A stretch of 64,000 nucleotides of DNA from Symbiodinium natans. Lineage: Eukaryota > Sar > Dinophyceae > Suessiales > Symbiodiniaceae. The notes under the pieces were generated by a model. It made no database searches. It was not told where the DNA came from and saw only the letters and a program-made list of their open reading frames with translations. Each line of letters starts with the position of its first letter. Within the stretch, counting starts at the first letter, position 1. Below are positions 40,007-49,900 of the stretch, piece by piece. The translations under genes and the position numbers were made by a program. The stretch is taken from positions 62,001-126,000 of the forward strand of contig CAJNDS010000304.1 in NCBI GenBank assembly GCA_905221605.1. Reading direction: 5' to 3'.

Positions 40007-40454
40007 GTTATTCTCATTGGAAGACTTTAATCGTACTGTTTGTTGTTTCGAACGCAAGCAATACATTTTTGACATTGACTGTAATAGGGTTATCCCCTTC
40101 ATTAGAACCATTGTAACCGAAGCTTCCCGAACTTGCAAGGTACATAGGCCCCTATAGCGTAGATTCGTGAGGAACGACCCTCAACCTTAAACCTTGAACC
40201 CTACAAATCCCTAGTGCTTTAGACAGAGAACACACGTAGGGTTGAGCCCTCATTCCGTTCTTGTCGGGTCTTGGGCTCCACTTACAAAGCCCCCAAAAAG
40301 GGCACCATCTTTTTGTTGCCGGGTTACTCTTGAGACCTAGGACCTAGTACTAGATGACAGGGTTTTGCGGGTTAAGGGCCATAGGGTTATGTATAGGCCA
40401 TCGGCTGTAAGCTACAGGGTTAAGGGGTTTAGGGTTTAGGGTTAAGGGGTTTAG

Positions 40455-40547
40455 AATTCTGAAGGAACTCCGCAAAGTCTGCGCCGGCAGTGAATGGCTC
40501 GAAGACCGAGCCTTCGCCACACGTCTCAGCAGTTCGTTCGGCAAAGG
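40455..40547 (+). CDS. Exon
   Basis: Opens after TTTAG and reads ILKELRKVCAGSEWLEDRAF then ATRLSSSFGK, before TTTAGGG repeats. Strongly protein-like, product unknown. Confidence 0.55.
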
Positions 40548-40887
40548 GATATGGGTTTAGGGTTTAGGGTTCAGGGTTCAGGGTTCAGGGTTCAGGGCTA
40601 GGGTTTAGGGTTTAGGGTTTAGGGTTTAGGGTTTAGGGTTTAGGGTTTAGGGTTTAGGGTGTAGGGTTTAGGGTTTAGGGCACCTTGAGTCCTAGACTTG
40701 AAGATAGCAGTTTTGTTTGGCCGGACCGCCAAGGGCCTAAGGGTTTGGGGAGAACTGCTCTAGAGGATTGGGCCGCTGGGGTTTAGGGTTTAGGGTTTAG
40801 GGTTCAGGGTTCAGGGTTTAGGGGTTTCGGGTTCAGGGTTTAGGGTTTAGGGCTTAGAGTTTAGGGTTAGGGCATAGCAACAACGAG

Positions 40888-40929
40888 ATGCCGACGTCGC
40901 CTCTCCAGACAGGAACCTGCGCCCTGAAG
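40888..40929 (+). CDS. Candidate exon
   Basis: After AACGAG: MPTSPLQTGTCALK. Right edge uncertain (a GA donor after CAGACAG is possible). Product unknown. Confidence 0.35.
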
Positions 40930-41054
40930 CAACACCCTCCCTAAAGAACCCTAAGCCCTTACCTGCGACTCTATCTCCTTATACACCCTAAACCCTAACC
41001 CTAAACCCTAAACCCTAAACCCTAAACCCTTTTCTGGTAGGCAAGGCCCATAAG

Positions 41055-41119
41055 CGCTGTCGGTAAATCCCTACGTGGACCTCAGAGACTTGCACGATGT
41101 GCCTCCTTCCTGTGCCAAG
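41055..41119 (+). CDS. Exon
   Basis: Acceptor CATAAG, codons LSVNPYVDLRDLHDVPPSCA then K, GC donor (CCAAG|GCTGCC). CCCTAAA upstream, TTTAGGG downstream. Product unknown. Confidence 0.5.
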
Positions 41120-41671
41120 GCTGCCTAGCTCAGATGGCTTCAAAGACTCGAAGGCTGGTAAAGTCGTGGACTTCTGGGTTTAGGGTTTAGGGTTTGGGGT
41201 TTGGGGTTTAGGGTCTAGGGTTTAGGGTTTAGGGTTTACGGGCTTTTGGGTTTAGGGGCTTTTGGGTTTAGGGACTGTTGGCGGAAGGGTTTTTGGGGTT
41301 TGGGGGTTTTGGGCACTTTGGGGTTCCTATGGTGGAGGCCTTGAACGGGTTGGGGTTTGAGGCTTTCAGGTTGTGGGTTCCTGGGGGGTTCGGGGTTCTA
41401 GACCCAAAGGCCTACACCCTGAACCCTAAACCCTAAACCCCGAACCCGGGGTTCCAGGGTTTCGAGTTGTGGGTGAATGTGGGTATAAGGGCTCAACAAT
41501 CACCGGAGGGGCTACTCGAGGAGAATCGAGGTCTGGTCCGTGACTCATGGCTCATTAGGGCTTAGAGGTTTGTGGGTTTGGGGGTTTGGGGTTTAGGGTT
41601 TTGGGTTGGGGGCTTAGGGTTTTTAGGGCTTGAGGCTCGGGGTTGAGGGCGAAAGGGTGATGTTATTCCAG

Positions 41672-41725
41672 ATGCCCGCGTCAAGAAAGCACAGCTTCCA
41701 GCCTCAGGCTATAAGACCCCTGGGG
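41672..41725 (+). CDS. Exon
   Basis: Acceptor TTCCAG, codons ARVKKAQLPASGYKTPG plus G, GT donor (GGGG|GTTTTG). Joins in phase 1 to 41830. Product unknown. Confidence 0.5.
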
Positions 41726-41829
41726 GTTTTGGAATTCGGTTCCGTGATAGGGAACTTAAAGGCTACATTAACTTAACATGAGCCCAAGCCACGAAAGCGG
41801 AAACCTGAAACCTTGCTGTCTTTTCACAG

Positions 41830-41874
41830 GTCTGGGGCCCCCCCCTCTGGTTCCACCGACCTGTGTTGAACGGG
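41830..41874 (+). CDS. Candidate exon
   Basis: Acceptor TCACAG. In the phase set by 41672-41725 it reads GLGPPPLVPPTCVE. Unphased, it could read VWGPPLWFHRPVLNG. Confidence 0.45.
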
Positions 41875-42081
41875 GTTCAGGGTTTAGGGTTTAGGGGTTT
41901 AGGGTTTAGGGTTTAGGGTTTAGGGTTTGTGTAGATTGTGTGGGCGTGTCTAAGAAGCATGGTCTCCAAGATTCACAGCGCAGGGGCCTGAAACTGGCAG
42001 CCCAAAACCCACAGTCTCGGAGCACGCGTATAAAAACTTCCCCCTGTGCTAACCCGTATGCTAATGACTACTTGGGTGCAG

Positions 42082-42239
42082 TATACCGCACCTAGAGGTC
42101 AAAAGCACAAGCTTGAACCCCGTGAAGTTCAGGGTTTGGGGTTTAGCGCTGAGGACACTGGACGTCTCAGATTCCGCCGTGGGGGGGATAGCTTTTTGGG
42201 GTGGGTCCACGATGAGCGCCCGCCAGATGCAAGGGAGAG
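42082..42239 (+). CDS. Coding block, possibly the exon before the Erv domain
   Basis: Acceptor GTGCAG and an open frame to a GT donor (GAGAG|GTTCAT) in phase 2, the phase the first Erv exon (46956) needs. Segments: YTAPRGQKHKLEPREVQG and AEDTGRLRFRRGGDSFLGW then VHDERPPDARE. A telomere-like stretch at about 42129-42147 in the middle may instead be a very short intron. Its link to the Erv gene is a guess. Confidence 0.5.
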
Positions 42240-42422
42240 GTTCATTGTCATCATTCTTTTGTTGTTACTTGCATTGCTATTGTATTTCTTAGCACTCGCA
42301 TTTATTCATTCTTTCGTTTGGTTTCACTCTGTATTTATTGTTTTTGGTTGTTATAATTGTTGTCTTCTTCTTCTTAGAAGTTCTTCTTCTTCTTATGATT
42401 CCTACACTTATTTTTATGATGC

Positions 42423-42457
<35 letters not shown>

Positions 42458-42720
42458 ATGATCATTAAGATGCTTATTATCATATTAGTATTTTATGTAT
42501 CTTAGTATTATTATTATTGTTTTTACAAAACGGGGGACTGTGGGAGTGCACTTTTTGGGTATTTAGTGCAGTTTTTGGGTTGTTTAAGCTCCCACGATCC
42601 CAAAAATGTAAACTATTATTGGTAGTAGTAGTCGTTGTTTTAGTAGTAGTAGTATCTTTGTTTATTAATTTATGGTGTCTTTTTTTTTGGGGGGGGGGGG
42701 GGGGGGGGGTGGTGGTTCTT
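42240..42720. repeat. A/T-rich microsatellite region
   Basis: TTG/ATT-rich sequence, TTC/CTT triplets (about 42360-42400), about 12 GAT units (42417-42456), TAGTAG triplets (42620-42655) and a T8/G19 junction (about 42680-42709). Poly-Asp, poly-Ile and Val-rich ORFs here are artefacts. Confidence 0.85.
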
Positions 42721-43079
42721 GCTTAAGGGCTGCAATGGGTCCCCAATTTAGAACACTCCGCCGCCATGTCCTTGACCGGTAAACTGAAACTTTCTGTTGT
42801 TGAGGGCTTGTTTATTCAACTTCATCTTCACAGTTCAGAGTTTTTTCCCTGACGGACTGTACAGAGGCCGCGTATGCAGTTGTCGCATTTACTCCACGTG
42901 CAGGTTGTTTCTACTGACAGTTTCTGTGGCCCCCCCCAACCTTATAGTTCGAGGATCTCCACTGTCTGTATTTGATATGCAATACATATACCCTATATAC
43001 ATACATGCAGTGGGTACTTATTCTACTGTTCCTTTGCATTTCCACAGGAGGCGAGGCCTACAAACATAGGCAGAACTCT

Positions 43080-44300
43080 ATGGGATTTACGGTTAGGATT
43101 TAGGCCTCAAGGCCTACAATATATAGGGGTATAAGGTGCTAATCCTATAGCTTTTACCGTTATAACCCTAAACTCTATATGCCTGAAGGCTTCAGGAAAA
43201 CAGTAAAGTGGTTAAATCCCTGAGGGTTTAGGGTTATGTTTTTGCAATGCCCTGAACCTTAGACCCTAAACCTTTAACCCCTCATAGCGTTTAGGGTTGA
43301 TAAACCCGGAAAAAAACCGTAACCCTATAGGGCGGGCTTAAGGCTTGACCTTAAACCTTTAACAACCTTATAGGGCTTAAAGGTTTTAATGCCTAAGCCT
43401 GATGTACCTAAGGTCTGGGCATTTATACCTTCAGCGTGATAACCCTACACCCTATATGCCTGAAGGCTTAAGGAAAACAGTAAAGGGGTTAAACCCCTGA
43501 GGGTTCTTCAGCGTTATAACCCTAAACCGTATATGCTTTCAGCCTTAAGGAAAGCAGTAAAGGGGCTAAATCCCTGAGGGTTCTTCAGTGTTATAACCCT
43601 AAGCCCTATATGCTTTAAGGCTTAAGGATAACAGGAAAGGGGTTCAATCCCTGAGGGTTTAGGGTTGGGTTGTTGCAATGCCCTAAACCTTAAACCCTGA
43701 ACCTTGAACCCCTATAGGGTTAAAACCCTATAGGGATACCCCGAATAGGGTAGACAAACTCTGCAAAAACCTAAACCTTTAAACCCCAGAGGCTTAAAGG
43801 TTTTGAACCTCAACCTTTGAACCTATAGCGTTTCAAGGTAAGCTAGTCGGTTTAAACACCTAACCCTACAGGGATTAAGGCTTAAACCAGTTTGAATGCC
43901 CAAACCTAGGTTTCAATCCCCAGACCTTAAACCTTTAAAAACCCTTATAGGGCTTCAAGGTTTCAATGCCTAAACCTGGTGTACCCAAGGTCTGGGCATT
44001 TATACCTTCAGCGCCTGTGGGCTGAACACCCTTGAACCTTTTAGACCCCTAGAGGGTTTAGGGTTCATGTTTTCATACCTATACCCATAGAGTTTAAACC
44101 TCAAGGGTTTAATTTAAAGGTCGAGAGTTTAGGCTGAACTACCGGCTCAAGTTTGAATGCCTAAATCGTAAACCCTAAACCTTAAAACCTTAAGCCTACA
44201 GGGTTTAAAGGTTAAGGGTTTAGTTTTAATTGCCGGCTCAGGTTCTAATGCCTCAACCTGAAGCCCTAAACCCTCAAACCTTAGCCCTGCGGGGTTCCGT
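43080..44300. repeat. Degenerate long-unit repeat field
   Basis: A unit of about 70-80 bases containing CCTGAAGGCTTCAGGAAAAC, AGTAAAG and TCCCTGAGGGTT recurs at about 43143, 43438, 43512 and 43592. The rest is diverged TTTAAGCCTA / AACCTTTA material. A/T content is higher than elsewhere and no exon is supported. Confidence 0.7.
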
Positions 44301-44429
44301 GAGTTTTGAACTTCAATCTACAGTTTTGAGCTTCAAAACTCCGGGGTCCAAGATTCAAGATTCAAGTTTGCAGGAAAAGTTTCCACGGGATCTTGAATCC
44401 TGGAACCCGGAGTTTTGAAGTTCAACAAT

Positions 44430-44815
44430 TGAAACGCTTCCGAATCAATTGAAACGGCCGGGATCCAAGATCCAAGATCTAAGATTTCCCAGAACTCTCG
44501 CTGAGGCATCTTGGAATCCTAGATCTCGAAAACCGGGCGTTTCAATTGAAACGTTTCCGTTTCAATTGAAACTGCCGGGCTTCAAGATCCAAGATCCAAG
44601 ATTTCCCAGGATCTTGCCAGGACATCTTGCAATCCTAAATCCAAAACCGGCCGTTTCGATTGAAACGGAAACATGTCAATTGAAACGGGCAGAATCCAAG
44701 ATATGGGATTCCAAGATGCCTCGGCAAGAGTCCTGGGAAATCTTGGATCTTGGATCTTGGATCCCGGCCGTTTCAATTGAAACGGAAACGTTTCAATTGA
44801 AACGGCCGGCTTTCG
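44430..44815. repeat. Palindrome cluster built on TTTCAATTGAAA
   Basis: CGTTTCAATTGAAACG-type palindromes occur at about 44445, 44550, 44565, 44653, 44676, 44770 and 44788. They alternate with inverted copies of CCAAGATCCAAGATC...CCCAGGA. The plus and minus ORFs across it (starting MKRPGSKIQD) have the same start because of this symmetry. Confidence 0.85.
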
Positions 44816-44849
44816 AAATCTTTGAAGAGAGTTCTGAATGGCGTCGTGG

Positions 44850-44940
44850 GCATTATCATTGTGAGGCAGACGGATTTTATTGCATTGCGAAAATTCACTA
44901 TGAAGCAGACGGATTTTGTTTCATTGTTGAAAAAAGGTGG
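44850..44940 (+). repeat. Two in-frame copies of a 36-base unit
   Basis: GAGGCAGACGGATTTTATTG at about 44862 and GAAGCAGACGGATTTTGTTT at about 44901 translate to HCEADGFYCI and HYEADGFCFI. They may come from an exon or a captured repeat. Product unknown. Confidence 0.6.
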
Positions 44941-44970
44941 GAAACGGTAGATCTTTGGGGGGGTACTATG

Positions 44971-45005
<35 letters not shown>

Positions 45006-45059
45006 TTATTTTTTATTTATATTTATATTTATATATTTATATATTTATTGTCCAACTTG

Positions 45060-46235
45060 GTTGCATCTGACACGCAAGTGTGCTTGCGCTAGTATACAGC
45101 GTCTGCGATTTGAAGGCGCCGGCCGTGCCTGCCGACTCACGCCTGCTTCGTGGGAATGGAAAACGGAAGGGTCCGCCTGCTTCTCGCAGACGCCTACAAT
45201 AGCTTGTGTAGTCTGCTATCGCTTGCGATGTTTGCAGCTGCCATCTCTTCAGGCTGCCGCTGCTTGTTAGGATTCGCGTCTGTGCTAGATGAACTGCAGC
45301 AGACATTTTGGCCCAGACCCGAGCAGGCTTCCGTGATTGACTTCGCCACGCCGCGCGGACGCCGCAGTCATCGCTGTCGAAGCCGCTCGCCCGCAGCCAC
45401 CTTGCAAGCGCCAGCGGCGCTTCCTCGCGCTTGCGGTGGCCACGCCACCGGTCGCAGCAGCGCCGCCGGCTGCAGCTGCTGCTGAAACAGGCCGTGCCTG
45501 TGTGAAGAAAATTGTCAGGTCCATGCCTGCTCGCCCCAGCATTGCCCAGCAGCTGGCGACGAGGTGGGGATGGCGAATGGCACGCATGGCACTCCTACGA
45601 GGGGGCACTGAGTCTGCTGCGACCAGCGCGTGCGTGTCCACCGCCGATTCCCCGAAGGAGACTTTGCGAGCGCACGTCTTACCATTTGACCGCTCCAGCC
45701 TGGACGCATGTCCTCTGGGCGCCGTTCTCTGCTGTCAGGCGAGGAGTGGAGTACCTGGCATGACTCGAGGAGCAGGGAGCTCGGTGTAAGCTTGAGCCGC
45801 CACGAGTCTCAAGAAATCGACGTCAACATTTGCGGCAGGTGAGTGGCAGTCCCATGGGCAGTCTTGGCATGCCTCTCCCGGCGACAACGGACGCCGTTGC
45901 AAATGCTGCTGCCGCTCGTCAGCGCACTGCGTTCGGTCTGCTCCCCTCTGCTCTCGGTGTTCCACCCCTTCCTGTCCCCTCTGATTGGCCAGGACCTGCA
46001 GGCCCTGCTGCAGACCTCGCGAGGCCTTCTGGAGGCCGTCAAGGGTTGTGGAGCTCGTTTCTTCCAAAAGCCGAAAGTACTTCTCGGCCCCTGGCTTGTG
46101 CAAAGCGGCCCCATTGTGGGAAGCCGGTGCGATGCGCAATTTGCCAAGAGGCCGATCTGCATTTGTTTTGGCGCAGGGGCGTCGGCTACCTGCAGTCTCA
46201 TGTCATTGTGGAGTAGTTGCACGGTGGGTGGAGGT
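45060..46235. other. GC-rich island open in several frames, possible degenerate gene
   Basis: About 1.2 kb with no telomere-like repeats and several overlapping ORFs on both strands. Protein-like stretches include GRVRLLLADAYNSLCSLLSL (45166), RACVKKIVRSMPARPSIAQQ (45494) and PHCGKPVRCAICQEADLHLF (about 46110) on the plus strand, plus FRLLEETSSTTLDGLQKASR on the minus. No single frame spans it. It may be a decayed retroelement or a gene with frameshifts; it may also be non-coding. Confidence 0.35.
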
Positions 46236-46337
46236 TTGAGGTTGGGGGCCGAGGGCTGAGGGTCTCGGGTAAAGTGTGTATAGGGTCGGAAATCGAGAAT
46301 TTCCGGTTGTACACGATCTGTGTCGGACAGTGCTCGC

Positions 46338-46431
<94 letters not shown>

Positions 46432-46432
46432 A

Positions 46433-46471
<39 letters not shown>

Positions 46472-46483
46472 CAGTAGCAGCAG
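46338..46483. repeat. AGT trinucleotide array
   Basis: About 45 near-perfect AGT units. Poly-Ser, poly-Val, poly-Tyr and poly-Leu ORFs on either strand are its translations. C-runs follow at 46530-46590. Confidence 0.95.
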
Positions 46484-46955
46484 CCTCGGAATAGGCTGCA
46501 AGAAGAAGGCCAAAAGTTTGAAGAGCCACAGCCACACCCCCCCCCCCCTAGCCTCCCCCCCCCAAAATCCAGATACACCCCCCCCCCCCCCCTAATTCCA
46601 GAGACACGCCCTTCCATTCAGAGAAAGGGTGTTCACCCTCAGGGAGGGGTTGTCGGGGCCACAGAAACCGGCGCTGCCTTGTTGATTTTTTTCTCTTCCG
46701 TGGCCTTTTGTGACATGGTTATGAGGGCTATTACCCAAATCTCGGTTGCTTAATTCCGTGCACACCCTTCACGCTCGCGCGCAAGAGATCGCAAGAGCGA
46801 ATGCAAGCTTGCGCAAGTCAGAGCTTGTTGTTAGGGATGCTCTCTCGCGCGCGCGCGCGTGCACGCGCAAGAACTCGCAAGGGTCGCGCAAAGGATTGTG
46901 CAACAGGTCCTGATTGGCACGCAACGCATCTACAGTAGATGATCTCAAGTGCCAG

Positions 46956-46995
46956 GTTCTTCCTCCACTCCATGACGCTGGCGCTGCCGGAGCAG
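46956..46995 (+). CDS. Erv gene exon a (FFLHSM)
   Basis: Acceptor GTGCCAG, codons FFLHSMTLALPEQ, GC donor (GAGCAG|GCCCAT). Matches the first helix of Erv domains (FLHxxA...P). Needs two bases from an upstream exon. Confidence 0.75.
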
Positions 46996-49900
46996 GCCCA
47001 TCCAGATTAGGGGTCTTTTTCTCGAAAACCCGAAAACCCTGAAGTCCTAAAAGCCCTAAACGCCCCAAAGCTATGGAGCCTTAAGACCAAAGTGCTGCGC
47101 GTCAGGTCCCACCTGAGCAGCAGGCACAAGTGAAGAGCCTTGTTCTGTCACTCCGTGAGGCGCCAACTTGCATTTCGGGGGCTTTTCTAAAGTTTTTTGG
47201 GGACTTGTTTGGGGGGTTTGAGGGCTTTTCGAAAGTTTTTGTGGGGCTTGTTGGGGGCCCGGGGGCAAATGAGGGGTTTCCAGGGATTGGGGTTCAGTCA
47301 CAGGGTCCTGAAGAGTTGGGCAAACTTGACTTCTTCGGACCCACGCTCAAGCGCGTCCAGCGTTAGGGTTGAGGGTTGAGGGTTTAGGTTTTTTTGGCTT
47401 AGGGTTTTGGGTTTGTCCCTGCTTTTTTCTCTTTGGGAAGGAGACCCCACTTGTCACAGACTTACCACGTGCCCAGCAACCACGTTCCCGCGCATGCAGC
47501 GTCTTTACCTGGATGCACCTCAAACCCTAAACCCTAAACCCTCAACCCCATGAAACCCTAAACCCTAAACCCTAAACCCTAAACCCGATGTCCCATCGAA
47601 CTTTTCAAACTTGACTTCAGGCTGCAACCCCGAACCCAGAGCCCCGAACCATGAACCCCAGACCTCTTTCCCTCAAAGCCCTAAGCCATTCCCTTGTTTT
47701 AGGGTTTTTTTTGGGTTTAGTTTGTCTTATACGCCCTTGAAAACCAAAAATGGGCGCCCCCTATTTTCGTGGGTTGCTCCTGGGTCTCTAGTTTGTTCTT
47801 GCTTGCTTCACCCGATAGTCGGCCTTGCATGCATGACAAAAACTCCCATTGGAAGATAGAAGGGCTTAACTAGTGAAAGAAGACCTCTGAAAGCCCTGCC
47901 TCTGACATTTTCCACAACTTAAAACCCCAAAACCCAAACGGCTATTACTTTCCAGGCTTATACCCCGTACTTACTGGGGTTGAAGCAGACTAGTGGCAGT
48001 TTGCCCCAAGCTTCATGATTTCATGATAGCCACTTATATACTTACAACTGTTTGTACAGCTAAACCCAAGCTGAACCTTTAGGCGAACAACTTGTAGTGT
48101 TGAGAGTTGCTGCTCGATCCTCGAATTTTCGAGAGCAGGCTGCAACCCGAGATGCTGGTTCGAAGCTCAAAGCATTCATGGCTTTTAGGCTTTTTAAGGG
48201 GCTTGAACCCACGAGAGCCCTGCAGGTTCTGCCGTGTCAGACGTGCGCTAACCACTGGCGCCAGCAGCTTGAGGAGGACTGGACCAAGAGTCTTCAGGGC
48301 TCTTTGTAGGTGTTAGGGTTCAGGGTTTAGGGTTTAGGGTTTAGGGTTTAGGGTTTAGGGTTTAGGGTTTAGGGTTTAGGGTTTAGGGCTCTTTGTAGGT
48401 GTTAGGCCCTCCAGTGACTCCCTGGCGTGGTGCGCATCATCCGCATGAGCTGCCTCAAGAGGCGATGGCCTTCTTAGCATAGTACTCATGGTGCCATAGT
48501 TAGGGGTACTCCTTCATCCTACTTGAGCCAAACCCTCCTAGGCTGCAACCCCTGTAAACCCACAGCAAAGCTCCCTGAATCCAGGGTTTTTTTTTTGCTA
48601 TCCTAAGCCTTGAAGACTGACCCCGATAGGTGTCCTCCCTACATGGAAGCTCCGTTGACTTAGTAGTCTTCTTGGCCTTTAAAAAACCCTATATCACTTC
48701 ACAGAGCCCTACTTTCTAAGTCAAAAGGGTTTCCAAGTAAAGAAGACAGGGTCTCAAGCCACAAAGCCCAGAAGCATGACAGGACCCAATAGAGCCGCAC
48801 CTGTCGAACCGGACCGCGCTGGTGGACTGGATGATCGGCATGCACAACAAGGCTCGTCAGAAAGCTTCTGGCTCTGATCCGACCCTCTCACTCAGGCTCT
48901 CGGCCCGGGATTGTCGATCTCACCCAAGATAGCCAAGTTTTGGACGTTGGTTGGGGGTCTTGTTGCGACCTGTACAGTTCCCGCAGTTTCAAGCACCATA
49001 AATGAGACCACCATTAGATACCCACCCAAATATCCCCAAGACAATCCCCCCCAACATGCCTCAAAATACCCGAATTCCGACAGCAGCACAGTCCCCATAG
49101 TGCAGGTTACAAAAAATGAGGATTTTCAAATTGGTAGCCCTACTTCCGAAACTCACATGGCCCAGCTGGGCTGGGGCGATAGGACTTCACGGCTTCAGGG
49201 TTCCGAAGTAGGTTTGTAGGGTTCGCTTGAAGGCGACCATGTGGCCTTAGTTGGAAAGGGGGGATGCAGGGCAGGGGGGAGGGGTGTATCTTCTCTGGGG
49301 TTCCTCTTGGGGTCAGGCTTGGAGGATAAGGTCGGCTTAGGAGCTCGGACCCCCCGCCCCCCCAAAACAAAAAAAAATATATCAACTGACAATTCTTGGG
49401 GTGTTAACTAGATGATGGCTAAACCCTAAACCCTAAGCCCTAAACCCTAAACCCTAGACCCTTCTTCACGTGACTTCACGAGCCTCGTCATGCAGGTGAA
49501 CAAGAGAAACGGGCATCGTGTCCTGAGCCGCGGGGAGGCCTTCCTGGAAGAAGGGAACTGGGGTTTGGGGTTTAGGATTTAGGGTTTGGGGTTTAGGGTT
49601 CAGGGTTTGGGGTTTAGGATTTGGGGTTTAGGGATTCGGGTTGGGGGTTTGGGGACGCTCCAGCAAGACAGGAGGAAGGACAGTCATGTGGTAGGATGGA
49701 CAAATCCTGCATGACCCCCCCCCCCTACATGGCAAGTATGTTAGCTATCGTCAGTCATCGAGCTTGCACACCTCTTTCAACGTTGCCTGCGAGCGTCGGT
49801 GTGCAGGATTCCGGTCATTCGTACACATGCCCCAAGCGTTGCAAGGAGGTCAAGATGATACAGGGACTGGAAGAGATGACTGTCATGAGAAAAGTGATGC

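Noticed and set aside
42289-42483. Ile-rich minus-strand ORF and plus-strand poly-Asp tail
   Set aside because: Translations of GAT/ATC triplet repeats.
44449-45270. 273-codon plus-strand ORF
   Set aside because: The first 120 codons are the inverted palindrome array, open on both strands by symmetry. The middle is TA repeat. Only short parts might be coding.
46198-46617. Long ORFs on both strands (poly-Tyr, poly-Thr, poly-Leu, poly-Ser, poly-Val)
   Set aside because: They are translations of the AGT array in successive frames and have no other coding signal.
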